Position numbers and translations under genes: made by a program
Notes under the pieces: model-generated
The model's database searches: none
The model's input: the letters and a program-made list of their open reading frames with translations, nothing else
What the model was told of the DNA's origin: nothing
Shown: piece by piece, positions 9,049-18,100 of the stretch
Numbering within the stretch: the first letter of the stretch is position 1
Layout: each line of letters opens with the position of its first letter
Origin: MGBC163016 sp964518575
GTDB lineage: Bacteria > Actinomycetota > Coriobacteriia > Coriobacteriales > Eggerthellaceae
Assembly (NCBI GenBank): GCA_964518575.1
Contig: CAZFGW010000007.1
Span: 10,470 to 74,469 of the forward strand
DNA: 64,000 nucleotides
Direction of reading: 5' to 3'

Positions 9049-10725
9049 CTAGTCATTGATGCCGTCGGCATTGCGGATCTGCTTGCGCTTGATCTTGCCG
9101 CCGATGGTTTTGGGAAGATCATCGACAAATTCGATGATGCGGGGATACTTGTAGGGTGCCGTCGTATGTTTGACGTGGTTTTGCAACTCTTTGATGAGTT
9201 CATCGGAAGGCTCATAACCCGCAGCGAGGATGATCGAAGCCTTCACGACCTTGCCACGGATAGGGTCGGGAGCTGCGGTCACCGCACATTCGACAACAGC
9301 GGGATGCTCGATAAGCGCGCTTTCAACCTCGAAGGGACCGATGCGATATCCCGAACACTTGATGACGTCGTCATTGCGTCCGACGAAGAAACAATACCCA
9401 TCGGAATCGCGCCACGCCATATCGTGCAAATTATAATACGCGCCGCCGAGCGCCTCTTCGGTCGCTTCGGGGTTGTGATAGTACCCAACAAAAAGCCCCG
9501 GCGGATAGGCATCCTTCAGGTGCGTGACGCAAATAGCGCCCTCCTCGCCTTCTGGAACCTCTTGCCCTTCATCATCGAGTAACTTGATGTTGAGCAGGGG
9601 CGAAGGCTTGCCCATGGAGCCGGGTCGCGGCTCGAGCCATGGGAAAGTTGCCAATAGCACCGGTCCTTCGGTTTGACCGAAACCCTCACGGATCTTCTTT
9701 CCCGTGAGCTTCTCCCACTGAATAGTAACCTCGGCATTGAGCGGCTCCCCTGCCGTAGCGAAGTTCTCAATGCTTGAAAGGTCATAGGATGCAACGTCTT
9801 CCTGCAGCATGAACCGATACATCGTCGGGGGCGCACAGAAGGTTGTCAATTTGTAGTCCTGCATATGTTCGAGCAGTTTTGCGGGAATGAACTTATCCAT
9901 ATCGTAGGCGAACACCGTAGCGCCGCTGATCCACTGCCCGTAGATCTTGCCCCAACCGAACTTCGCCCAACCCGAATCGGTTACGCTCATATGGAGCTTG
10001 TCCTCTTTGACCTGCTGCCAGTATTTCGCTGTGATGATATGCCCGAGCGGGTGCGCGAAATTGTGCTCGACCGCTTTCGCATTACCCGTTGTACCGCTCG
10101 TGAAGTAAATGAGCATGATGTCTTTGGATGTCACACCGTCTGCACCGGTGGGGCGCTCGAAAACATCGCTCTCGTGTTCGATCAGGCGATCGAAGGTGTG
10201 CCAGCCCTCTCGCTTTCCAGCGACCACGATGAGATCCTTGATGGAAGGTGCCTTATCAAGCGCGCCTTCGACCTGTTCGATGACATAGTCATCATCAACA
10301 CACACGACTGCTTTCACTTCAGCGCTATTGGCACGATAGACAACATCTTTCGTTGTCAGCTGCAGCGACGCCGGGATGATGATGGCACCCAGTTTCGCCA
10401 GCGCCACGGCAACGACCCAGTATTCCCAGCGACGGCGCAAGATGCACATCACCACGTCACCCTTACCGATGCCGAGGTTCTGAAATGCATGTGCGGTTTG
10501 ATTGGAAAGACGTGAGATGTCTGTGAAGGTGAAGGTGCGCTCTTCGCCCGCATCATTGACCCATAGAAGCGCCCGCTTTTCAGGCTCGGCGCTCGCCCAT
10601 TCATCGACCACATCGAAGCCGAAGTTGAACGCTTCGGGAACCTCAATAGTGAAATTCTCGAGGAAATCTTCATACGAATCGAAGGTGATACGGGGGCAGA
10701 ACTTCTTTAAAACATGATCTGACAT
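9049..10725 (-). CDS. AMP-forming acyl-CoA synthetase (first copy)
   Basis: Adenylate-forming enzyme of 558 residues, closest in look to medium-chain acyl-CoA or acetyl-CoA synthetases: acid + CoA + ATP gives acyl-CoA + AMP + PPi. The A3 phosphate loop YFTSGTTGNAKAVEHN (about residue 205), A5 motif EGFGQTEGPV, A7/A8 hinge region GYRIGPFEVE and the C-terminal catalytic lysine in KTIGGKIKR are all present. It lies downstream of an HTH-cupin gene and the 2-oxoacid oxidoreductase genes. By eye it is clearly homologous to the second copy at 14133-15911 but lacks an internal insertion of about 35 residues. Its likely substrate is an acid or acyl-CoA from amino-acid fermentation (inference). Confidence 0.92.
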   Translation of the reverse strand: MSDHVLKKFCPRITFDSYEDFLENFTIEVPEAFNFGFDVVDEWASAEPEKRALLWVNDAGEERTFTFTDISRLSNQTAHAFQNLGIGKGDVVMCILRRRWEYWVVAVALAKLGAIIIPASLQLTTKDVVYRANSAEVKAVVCVDDDYVIEQVEGALDKAPSIKDLIVVAGKREGWHTFDRLIEHESDVFERPTGADGVTSKDIMLIYFTSGTTGNAKAVEHNFAHPLGHIITAKYWQQVKEDKLHMSVTDSGWAKFGWGKIYGQWISGATVFAYDMDKFIPAKLLEHMQDYKLTTFCAPPTMYRFMLQEDVASYDLSSIENFATAGEPLNAEVTIQWEKLTGKKIREGFGQTEGPVLLATFPWLEPRPGSMGKPSPLLNIKLLDDEGQEVPEGEEGAICVTHLKDAYPPGLFVGYYHNPEATEEALGGAYYNLHDMAWRDSDGYCFFVGRNDDVIKCSGYRIGPFEVESALIEHPAVVECAVTAAPDPIRGKVVKASIILAAGYEPSDELIKELQNHVKHTTAPYKYPRIIEFVDDLPKTIGGKIKRKQIRNADGIND

Positions 10726-10791
10726 AACAGGTTGCTTCTCACTCTCGTGGTTGAATCATAGCAAGGAAAGGATGCGCTTTGCGCTCAAGCA

Positions 10792-11343
10792 TCACTCGGC
10801 GATCACCGTAATGAATTTCGCGATGGCATCCCCGTGACACTTCTGCCCATGGGGAATCTCGGGATTGAAGTAGATGCTGTCCCACTGATTCAAGATGAAT
10901 TCCTTGTCTCCAATGGTGACGACGACCGACCCCTCAATGACGAAATTGAACTCTTGACCTTTATGGGTGATGAGCTCGGCGGGTTTGTCACTTGGGTCGA
11001 GAATCACGAGCAAGGGCTGCATGATCTTGTCATGGTAGCGCCACGCCAAGTCCTCGAAGTGGTATGCCGGATGCCTATCAACCACTTTCCCTTCCCCACG
11101 CCTGACCACATGATAGGTGCTGAGCTTCGCCGATGTTCCCGTCAGTATCTCAGTGAGGTCGACACCGAATTTATGGGCGATGTGATAGATGACCGATATC
11201 GGCACATCGGCACCCTCATCCTCCCATGCGGTGTAGCTCTCTACGTCAACACCGAGATCATGCGCCATCTCCTCAACGGAAACATCGCATGCCTCACGCA
11301 ATCCTTTGATACGGACGCCAACTTCTTTCAGTTCGTCTTCCAC
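10792..11343 (-). CDS. HTH-XRE/cupin regulator (first copy)
   Basis: Transcription factor of 183 residues with an N-terminal XRE-type helix-turn-helix (VRIKGLREACDVSVEEMA, about residues 7-24) and a C-terminal cupin domain carrying metal-site-like motifs (HKGQEFNFVIEGSVVV and IPHGQKC). The family usually controls neighbouring metabolic genes in response to a small ligand held in the cupin. Start is GTG with AAAGGA 6 nt upstream. It lies between the oxidoreductase gamma subunit and the first acyl-CoA synthetase, on the same strand as both. A paralogue occupies the same position relative to the second synthetase. Confidence 0.9.
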   Translation of the reverse strand: MEDELKEVGVRIKGLREACDVSVEEMAHDLGVDVESYTAWEDEGADVPISVIYHIAHKFGVDLTEILTGTSAKLSTYHVVRRGEGKVVDRHPAYHFEDLAWRYHDKIMQPLLVILDPSDKPAELITHKGQEFNFVIEGSVVVTIGDKEFILNQWDSIYFNPEIPHGQKCHGDAIAKFITVIAE

Positions 11344-11372
11344 GCGTCATCCTTTGCTTTCCGGTGTTTACC

Positions 11373-11912
11373 TTATGCGTTTATCCCGAGCTCAAGCGCA
11401 AGCTTGTTCTTCTCGATGAGATGCGCCTTCTTGGGAGGGACGCTCTTTTCAATTGCCTGGTCGATGGTCTCACGCGAGCAGAACTTGGTGAGCGCCCACA
11501 GCTTACCAAGCAAAACGATGTTGCTGAGTCCCTGCAACTGCTCATCCTCGGCGATACCTGACGCGTGAATACCGCATGCCCGCACGTTATCAGGCATCCC
11601 AGCAGCATCGATTAAGTCACTGTCATACACAACCGCGGCATCGGGTGCGAGTGAGCCTGAGAACTTATCGAACGAAGGCTGGTTCATCGCAATGAGCGCA
11701 TTGGGAACCGTTACAAGCGGGCTTCCAATGGGCTCGTCGGAGAGGGTGACAGAGCAGTTGGCAGTGCCTCCGCGCATCTCCGGTCCGTACGATGGAAGCC
11801 AAGAGAGCTCCCGGTTTTCAATAAGCCCAGCATTGGCTATGACTTTTCCAGCAAAGAGAACGCCTTGCCCACCGAATCCGGCAAGGACGGCTTGAAGTTC
11901 GTAACCCATCAT
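11373..11912 (-). CDS. 2-oxoacid:ferredoxin oxidoreductase, gamma subunit
   Basis: Gamma (catalytic-domain III) subunit, 179 residues, of a four-subunit 2-oxoacid oxidoreductase in the cytoplasm. The family start LQAVLAGFGGQGVLFAGKVIA and the SYGPEMRGGTANCSV block are textbook. Its ATG overlaps the beta-subunit stop by 4 bp (ATGA at 11909-11912), which implies translational coupling. The set resembles the 2-oxoisovalerate (Vor) or 2-oxoglutarate (Kor) type; I cannot separate these from sequence alone. Confidence 0.93.
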   Translation of the reverse strand: MMGYELQAVLAGFGGQGVLFAGKVIANAGLIENRELSWLPSYGPEMRGGTANCSVTLSDEPIGSPLVTVPNALIAMNQPSFDKFSGSLAPDAAVVYDSDLIDAAGMPDNVRACGIHASGIAEDEQLQGLSNIVLLGKLWALTKFCSRETIDQAIEKSVPPKKAHLIEKNKLALELGINA

Positions 11913-12772
11913 GCATCACCATTTTCTACGGCGGGATTGACCATCGGGCAACCTGCAGCGCGAGCAAAAGCCGCCTCAGCTGCGTTCGCGTAACCCTCGG
12001 CTTGAACGTCTTTGTATACCCCAAGAGGATAGTAGGAAAGCATGTTCGTACGCATCCATTCGAATGCAGCAACCGGCGTCATGCCCCAGTTCGTCGGACA
12101 AGTGCTTACCACTTCGACAAGCGAATAACCCACGCCATCCGCCTGATTCTGGAATGCGCGCTTAATGGCCTTTTTCGCCGCACGAACATTTTTGGGCGTG
12201 TCGATGCTGACGCGCTCCAGATACGCAACACCATCGAGGGTGGACAAAAGCTCACATACCCTGATGGGATAGCCTGCCGTCTGCGCGTCCCTGCCATAAG
12301 GCGAGGTCTGCGTCACCTGGTTCGGCAGTGAGGTCGGTGCCATCTGTCCGCCCGTCATGCCATAGATCGCGTTGTTGATGAAGATGATCGTGATGTTCTC
12401 ACCACGCGTGGCAGCATGGATCGTCTCCGCCATACCGATCGAAGCAAGGTCGCCATCGCCCTGATAAGCGAACACAATGTTGTCGGGAAGCACCCGCTTG
12501 ACACCGGTTGCGACCGCAGGAGCACGTCCGTGTGCCGCTTCAATCATGTCACATCCGAAAAAGTCGTAGCTCATGACCGAGCAACCTACCGGAGCCACGC
12601 CCACGGTTTTGCCCTCAACGCCCATCTCGTCGATCGTCTCGGCAACAAGGCGCTCAACGATGCCATGCGGACATCCCGGACAATAGTTGGTTACCACGGG
12701 AAGGAGCGCATGAGGGCGCTCGAACACGGTCACGAACGATGTCGTTTCGTTTTTCGTTTCAGTCTGCGCCAT
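11909..12772 (-). CDS. 2-oxoacid:ferredoxin oxidoreductase, beta subunit
   Basis: Thiamine-diphosphate-binding subunit, 287 residues. The CPGCPHG motif (about residues 32-38) and the TPP/Mg motif running from GDGDLASIG to NNAIYGMTGGQ are intact. The complex oxidatively decarboxylates a 2-oxoacid to acyl-CoA and passes two electrons to ferredoxin. The start has GAGAGG upstream and follows the alpha-subunit stop by 2 bp. Four-subunit Vor/Kor enzymes have this delta-alpha-beta-gamma gene order, as seen here. Confidence 0.94.
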   Translation of the reverse strand: MAQTETKNETTSFVTVFERPHALLPVVTNYCPGCPHGIVERLVAETIDEMGVEGKTVGVAPVGCSVMSYDFFGCDMIEAAHGRAPAVATGVKRVLPDNIVFAYQGDGDLASIGMAETIHAATRGENITIIFINNAIYGMTGGQMAPTSLPNQVTQTSPYGRDAQTAGYPIRVCELLSTLDGVAYLERVSIDTPKNVRAAKKAIKRAFQNQADGVGYSLVEVVSTCPTNWGMTPVAAFEWMRTNMLSYYPLGVYKDVQAEGYANAAEAAFARAAGCPMVNPAVENGDA

Positions 12773-12774
12773 GG

Positions 12775-13839
12775 CTATTCACCTCTCCTTCCATCGATTG
12801 CACGGATGGACTCCAAAACCTCCACCGGTTCAGGGATGACGCCGCCAGCACGACCGAAGAACTCCACCGGCGCCCGTCCGGCAACGGCGAGCCTGACGTC
12901 TTCGACCATCTGTCCCATGTTCATCTCGACGGTCAAGAATACATCGGCATTACAGGACCTGATCACCTCGGTGGGATAGGGCCAAAGCGTTATCGGACGG
13001 ATCAGCCCTGCCTTGATACCCTCTGCGCGCGCTGCGTTCACCGCGCTGCGGGCGATGCGCGCCGCGGCACCGAAGGCGACGACAACGAGCGTTGCATCTT
13101 CGGTGAGATAGGTCTCAGCCCGCTGTTCGGTATTCTTGATAACTTCATAGCGCTCGAAGCGCTCGAGATTCTCCTGATAGAGCGCCTCTGCCTGCAAGTG
13201 CAACGAATTCACAATCGTGTGCTCGCGCTCATTGCGATGTCCACAGGTCGCCCAAGGTTTTTTAGGCAGGCTTGCCAGATCGCGCATCTCAGGCATCACG
13301 ACCGGCTCCATCATCTGACCGAGCATCCCATCAGCAAGGATGACAACCGGCGTGCGATATTTGTCAGCAATGTCGAATGCCCCGTAAGTCAGATCAGCCA
13401 TTTCCTGGACGGTCGAAGGAGCGTAGACAGGCAGGAAGAAGTCGCCATGACCCATGGCTTTCGTCGCCTGCCAGTAATCGCTTTGCGAAGGCTGGATTGA
13501 GCCAAGTCCTGGACCGCCGCGCTGAACGTTGACGATGACCGCAGGAAGGTCGGCGCCCGCCATATAGGAGATGCCTTCGGTTTTAAGCGAAATACCGGGA
13601 CTTGATGATGAGGTCATAGCACGCGCACCTGCAGCGGCGGCGCCATAGAGCATATTCACGGCCGCCACTTCGCTTTCCGCCTGAAGATACGTGCCGTCGA
13701 TCTTCGGCATTTGCTTGGCCATATAGGCGGCAAGTTCCGTCTGCGGGGTGATGGGGTATCCGAAGAAGAATCGGCATCCCGCCCGAATCGCAGATTCGGC
13801 AATGGCTTCATTGCCCTTCATGAGGATCTTCTCGCTCAT
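12775..13839 (-). CDS. 2-oxoacid:ferredoxin oxidoreductase, alpha subunit
   Basis: Alpha subunit of about 354 residues (VorB/KorA type). It begins SEKILMKGNEAIAESAI and has GYPITPQTELAAYMA (about residue 30), the QAESEVAAVNMLYGAA glutamate that contacts TPP, and the SSSSPGISLKTEGISY block. I choose the ATG at 13839, which overlaps the ferredoxin stop (ATGA) and has GGAGG 7 nt upstream; a longer frame to 13902 would overlap the ferredoxin gene. In fermenting anaerobes these enzymes oxidise 2-oxoacids derived from amino acids. Confidence 0.94.
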   Translation of the reverse strand: MSEKILMKGNEAIAESAIRAGCRFFFGYPITPQTELAAYMAKQMPKIDGTYLQAESEVAAVNMLYGAAAAGARAMTSSSSPGISLKTEGISYMAGADLPAVIVNVQRGGPGLGSIQPSQSDYWQATKAMGHGDFFLPVYAPSTVQEMADLTYGAFDIADKYRTPVVILADGMLGQMMEPVVMPEMRDLASLPKKPWATCGHRNEREHTIVNSLHLQAEALYQENLERFERYEVIKNTEQRAETYLTEDATLVVVAFGAAARIARSAVNAARAEGIKAGLIRPITLWPYPTEVIRSCNADVFLTVEMNMGQMVEDVRLAVAGRAPVEFFGRAGGVIPEPVEVLESIRAIDGRRGE

Positions 13840-14054
13840 GCGCGCACCTCCCTCTCGACCGTGATCGCAACATCCGGGCACATGAGCGCGCAGGTCGCAC
13901 AACCTGTGCAGGCATTTTCATCTATGCAATGCGCCGGATGATACCCTTTCGGGGTGATGATGGATCTATCGAGCTCGAGGATATGCGCAGGACAAACCTC
14001 GACGCACAACCCGCATCCTTTGCAAAAGAATGCATCGATCGTAACCCTTCCCAT
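13836..14054 (-). CDS. 2-oxoacid oxidoreductase delta subunit, 2x[4Fe-4S] ferredoxin
   Basis: Small ferredoxin-like subunit of 72 residues. Two cluster motifs are visible: CKGCGLCVEVCP (about residues 10-21) and CTGCATCALMCP (about residues 50-61), each CX2CX2CX3CP, so two [4Fe-4S] clusters are expected. It is the electron-exit subunit of the complex encoded immediately downstream, with which it overlaps by 4 bp. Confidence 0.95.
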   Translation of the reverse strand: MGRVTIDAFFCKGCGLCVEVCPAHILELDRSIITPKGYHPAHCIDENACTGCATCALMCPDVAITVEREVRA

Positions 14055-14132
14055 TGATTCTCCCTTCGCTGATATGAAGCGCTTGATGATCGGTATCGAA
14101 TAACATCGCGTGGATTCATAGCAAGTTGATGA

Positions 14133-15911
14133 TTATACCAACCCCTCGCTCGGCTTCTCGCGCTGATCGGCTTCGCGTATCGCCACGCGGCGTATCTTGC
14201 CGTTCACGGTACGCGGCAGTTCGCTGACGTATTCGATGATACGGGGATACTTGTAGGGCGCGGTCTGTTCTTTCACCCACTTCTGGAGCTCACGGGTAAG
14301 TTCGTCCGTGCCCTCATACCCCTCGGCAAGCACGATGGTCGCCTTCACGGCAAACCCGCGCAGTTCATCGGGAACGCCCGTGATAGCACACTCCTTGACC
14401 GCGTCATGTTCGAGCAAAACGCTTTCGATCTCGAACGGTCCGATGCGGTATCCGCTCGATTTGATCACATCATCGTTGCGTCCGACATACCAGTAGTAGC
14501 CATCCTCGTCAGCCCAAGCGGTATCGCCGGTGTGGTACCACCCGTCATGCATAGCCTGTGCGGTTTTATCGGCATCGCGGTAGTACTCCATCATGATGCC
14601 TGCAGGATGGGGGTCGATTGCTATGCAGATCTCGCCCGTTTCGCCAACGCTGCAAACGCTGCCGTCCTCGCGCAGGATTGCAACATCGTAAAGCGGCACC
14701 GGCTTTCCCATGGAACCGGGACGCGGTGTGGAATGCGTAAGATTGCCGATCGTAAGCGGAGTTTCGGTCTGACCGAATCCTTCAAAGATGGTAAGCCCCG
14801 TATGCTCTTTCCAAAACGCGAACAAATCGGGATTGAGCGCCTCGCCTGCTGTAGTCGAATACACCAGCGTACTGAGATCGTAGTTCGACAGATCCTCCTG
14901 CATCATCAAGCGGTACATGGTCGGCGGGGCACAAAACGTCGTGACACCGTATTTCTTGATAAGACTGAGAATTTCTCCTGCGTGGAAGCGGTCGAAGTCG
15001 TAGGTGAGAACACATGCTTCCATGAGCCACTGACCATAGAACTTGCCCCAAACCGCTTTACCCCAGCCGGTGTCAGCGATTGTGAAATGAACACCATCGC
15101 TCACAACATTATGCCAATGCTTCGCCGTCATGAGATGACCGAGCGAATAGAGGGTGTTGTGGAGCACCATCTTCGGATTGCCCGACGTGCCCGAGGAGAA
15201 ATACATGAGCATAGGGTCTTCGGCACGGGTGGGGATGCGGCTGAAATCTTCGCTCGCTTCCCGAATGCCTTGGTTGAGGTCATGCCATCCCGCACGCGTG
15301 ATCGTACTCGCGCAAATGCCCTCCCCCCCTGAAAGTGCCGCACCGATAAGCTCCCCTTCCGCAACGATCAGGTTTCCATCCTCATCATGCGGCGTGAGTC
15401 CGGCGCCGGCAGGGTTCACCAAAAAGAGTTCTTCAAGGGTCGGGCATTCATCGACGACATGATCGATGATATCCGCGATATCACCCGCGCTCGTGGCAAT
15501 GATCGCCTTGATCCCCGCGCTTTGGATGCGGTAGGTCAAGTCATGTTCCTTGAGCATGAACGTAGCAGGAACCATGACCGCGCCCAATTTCTCGAGCGCA
15601 AGCGCCACGAACCAGAATTGGTAATGGCGCCGAAGGATCACCATGACCATATCCCCTTTACCGATGCCGTGCTCTTTGAGATAGTTCGCCGTCTTGTCCG
15701 ACCAATACTTCATATCCTTGAAGGTGAAAACGTGCTCCTCCCCTTCGGGATTGCACCAAATCATCGCGCGTCGGTCGGGGTCGTTCAAAGCGATGTCATC
15801 GACGATGTCGTAGGCGAAATTGTAATCGGGTTCGCAATGCAGCTCGAATTTCGTGAGCAAACCCTGCTCATCGTAGGCTTCGTCAACGTATCTTAGGTTT
15901 ATGTTTCTCAT
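14133..15911 (-). CDS. AMP-forming acyl-CoA synthetase (second copy)
   Basis: Adenylate-forming synthetase of 592 residues, paralogous to the copy at 9049-10725. It has the phosphate loop YFSSGTSGNPKMVLHN, EGFGQTETPLTIG, GYRIGPFEIE and the C-terminal lysine motif RTVNGKIRR. About 35 extra residues precede the GWHDLNQ segment compared with the first copy. I choose the ATG at 15911 because GAGGA lies 6 nt upstream; an ATG three bases earlier is too close to that site. It is downstream of an HTH-cupin gene and upstream of the oxidoreductase operon. Substrate unknown; probably a short, branched or aromatic acid (inference). Confidence 0.92.
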   Translation of the reverse strand: MRNINLRYVDEAYDEQGLLTKFELHCEPDYNFAYDIVDDIALNDPDRRAMIWCNPEGEEHVFTFKDMKYWSDKTANYLKEHGIGKGDMVMVILRRHYQFWFVALALEKLGAVMVPATFMLKEHDLTYRIQSAGIKAIIATSAGDIADIIDHVVDECPTLEELFLVNPAGAGLTPHDEDGNLIVAEGELIGAALSGGEGICASTITRAGWHDLNQGIREASEDFSRIPTRAEDPMLMYFSSGTSGNPKMVLHNTLYSLGHLMTAKHWHNVVSDGVHFTIADTGWGKAVWGKFYGQWLMEACVLTYDFDRFHAGEILSLIKKYGVTTFCAPPTMYRLMMQEDLSNYDLSTLVYSTTAGEALNPDLFAFWKEHTGLTIFEGFGQTETPLTIGNLTHSTPRPGSMGKPVPLYDVAILREDGSVCSVGETGEICIAIDPHPAGIMMEYYRDADKTAQAMHDGWYHTGDTAWADEDGYYWYVGRNDDVIKSSGYRIGPFEIESVLLEHDAVKECAITGVPDELRGFAVKATIVLAEGYEGTDELTRELQKWVKEQTAPYKYPRIIEYVSELPRTVNGKIRRVAIREADQREKPSEGLV

Positions 15912-15986
15912 CATATGTCCTCGGTCATTCAAAACGCATCGATCAATATCTTCATCATGTGGCGCAGATGCTTATGCTCTCTGCGC

Positions 15987-16571
15987 CTAGATAATTCGAT
16001 GCTCGTGGGGCTTGATGACGATCGCCAAAAACACGCAAGGCTCGCCATCGATAGCGATCATGCCATGTCCGCGCCCCGAGTCGTACATGAGCACATCGCC
16101 CGCTTCAAGCTCCTCGACATGCTCCTCATAGGCAAAACGCATCTTGCCCGAGATGATGTAGTCGAGCTCCTGTCCCTCATGATAGGAAAGATGGATCGGA
16201 CGATCCTGCTCTTCGGGAAGATAAGGCGCCGTAACCAAAAAGGGCTCAGCGAGCTTATGGCGAAAATGAGGCGCTTTGTGCAGATACTCGAAACCGGCAC
16301 GGCGCTTGATCGAAAGTCCTTCATCCGCACGCGTGAGCGAATAACCCGTCAGATGAGGGTTTTCCCCTGTCAAGAGTTCGATCACATCGACACCAAGCTT
16401 ATCGGCGCATTTATAGAGAAACGTAAACGATAGGTCCTGCTCGCCCGATTCCTGTGCTTGGTATTCCTCAATGCTCCGACCGGTCGCGTTCGCCATGTCC
16501 TCAACACTGATATCCATATCCTCGCGCAGTGCCCGCACGCGGTTTGCAACCTCTTTGATATTCGGTTCCAT
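15987..16571 (-). CDS. HTH-XRE/cupin regulator (second copy)
   Basis: Regulator of 194 residues with an N-terminal XRE helix-turn-helix (RVRALREDMDISVEDMANAT) and a C-terminal cupin (YHEGQELDYIISGKMRF, then the second cupin motif around SGRGHGMIA). The ATG at 16571 is chosen for its AGAGGAG site 7 nt upstream. It lies directly ahead of the second acyl-CoA synthetase and the oxidoreductase operon, so it is the likely controller of that block (inference). Confidence 0.9.
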   Translation of the reverse strand: MEPNIKEVANRVRALREDMDISVEDMANATGRSIEEYQAQESGEQDLSFTFLYKCADKLGVDVIELLTGENPHLTGYSLTRADEGLSIKRRAGFEYLHKAPHFRHKLAEPFLVTAPYLPEEQDRPIHLSYHEGQELDYIISGKMRFAYEEHVEELEAGDVLMYDSGRGHGMIAIDGEPCVFLAIVIKPHEHRII

Positions 16572-16696
16572 ACGATGGCTCCTCTGCCTTGTGATCATGC
16601 GGAAAAATGCTACACGATGATAGCACCGAAGGACCGGGCAGAGGTAGGGTCATGTTCAAACGGTCTGATAAAGGAGCAGACCTGGGCTTTTCGAGG

Positions 16697-18100
16697 TCAG
16701 GACATCTTTTGCATGACGGTACAGAAGTGCGCGTCGGGACCGTCTACGTGAAGCGTAGAGCGAAAAGCCCGCACAGGATTAAAGGTCCTCCCGCACTCCG
16801 TGCTCAAAAAGCGCGCAATGGCTTCTTCGTTTTCCGCACTCGTGATGGTGCACGTGGCATAGATGAGATAGCCGCCCGCACATACATAACGTGCCGCCTC
16901 TGAAAGAAGCGCATGATCGAGCTCGGCGCATGCCTCAATATCGGACGGAGTTATTCGCCAGCGGATCTCGGGATGGCGCCGCAAGGTTCCAAGCCCGCTA
17001 CAGGGCGCATCGATAAAAACGCATTGGAAGCGCTCATTTGCAAGCACCGAGGCAAGGTCAGTAGCATCAGCACAAATGGTCTGCACAACGTCAATACCGA
17101 GCTCGCGCGTACGCTCTTCGGTGAGCTTTGTCTTAAATACAGCATTGTCAAGCGTCACATACTTTTCAATCTGAGCGCCATGAACGCGGAAATAGTCGCT
17201 TTGGATGAGAATCGTTTTTGTCCCGCGACCAGCCCCGATCTCAAGGAATGACGAACCGTCCGAATACTCAGCGCAGAGATTCGCGATCGCTTGGGATGCC
17301 GCATCCGCAACGACGATCCTTCCCTGCCCGAGCGCCTGACGCACACGCCCATCAGCGATCTTCGCGGGGTCATCGATCCGAAAACACCCGTACTCGCTCT
17401 CTGTATAGGATGCATGGTCGTCCTTGTTGATCCGAGCAATGAGTTCGCGCACCTCTTCATCAGCCACGCGGGGCGCAACAGCGGAAACAAAGAGCGGTGC
17501 TGGTTCATTCGATGCCTGGATGAACGCATCCCCCTCCGCGGGACCGAGCGTTTTAAGCGTATAGGCGGCAAGCCATGAAGGGAATCCCCGCAGCCTGCTG
17601 TACGCATCGATATCCTTTTTCGGGTCGCCGAAAGGAAAGGCATCTTTCACCTTCACGACTTTGCGCAAGACCGCATTGGCAAGTCCAGCCGCCGGCGGTA
17701 CGATCGACTTGACAAGTTCAACCCCTTGGTCGACCCCCGCATAGGCATCCTTTTCCAAAAAGATGATCTCATAGACCGATATACGTAACGCCTCACGTAC
17801 GTCGGGCTTGATGTCATCAGGCGACGACAAGACAGCATCGATGATCTCGTCGAGGACGCCGCGCATTTGTACCACACCAAGGGCAAGGCGCATGGCAAAA
17901 GCCTTATCACTCTTGTCGAGTTTGCGCCCACTTGCCTGCGCCTCAAATATATCGCGCACGAATGCGTCGCGTCGGGATACCTCTAAAAGCACGTCTAGTG
18001 CAAGCAGGCGCGCCGGGCTCGCTTTTGAATTACCTCTCTTACGATCGGGTTTTCTCTGCCCAGACTTTCGACCGCGCGTATTGTTATTTTTCATGACCAC
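16697..18100 (-). CDS. rsmB: 16S rRNA m5C967 methyltransferase
   Basis: SAM-dependent RsmB/Sun family enzyme of 467 residues that methylates cytosine in 16S rRNA. A basic N-terminal tail precedes a NusB-like RNA-binding domain (about residues 25-160). The C-terminal Rossmann fold contains FLEIGAGRGTKT (SAM site), the catalytic-loop IDAPCSGLGTLRRHP and the second cysteine in YATCTITS. The start is GTG with AAGGAG 7 nt upstream, and it overlaps the fmt stop by 10 bp. It is the last gene of dnaG-def-fmt-rsmB. Confidence 0.94.
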   Translation of the reverse strand: MVMKNNNTRGRKSGQRKPDRKRGNSKASPARLLALDVLLEVSRRDAFVRDIFEAQASGRKLDKSDKAFAMRLALGVVQMRGVLDEIIDAVLSSPDDIKPDVREALRISVYEIIFLEKDAYAGVDQGVELVKSIVPPAAGLANAVLRKVVKVKDAFPFGDPKKDIDAYSRLRGFPSWLAAYTLKTLGPAEGDAFIQASNEPAPLFVSAVAPRVADEEVRELIARINKDDHASYTESEYGCFRIDDPAKIADGRVRQALGQGRIVVADAASQAIANLCAEYSDGSSFLEIGAGRGTKTILIQSDYFRVHGAQIEKYVTLDNAVFKTKLTEERTRELGIDVVQTICADATDLASVLANERFQCVFIDAPCSGLGTLRRHPEIRWRITPSDIEACAELDHALLSEAARYVCAGGYLIYATCTITSAENEEAIARFLSTECGRTFNPVRAFRSTLHVDGPDAHFCTVMQKMS

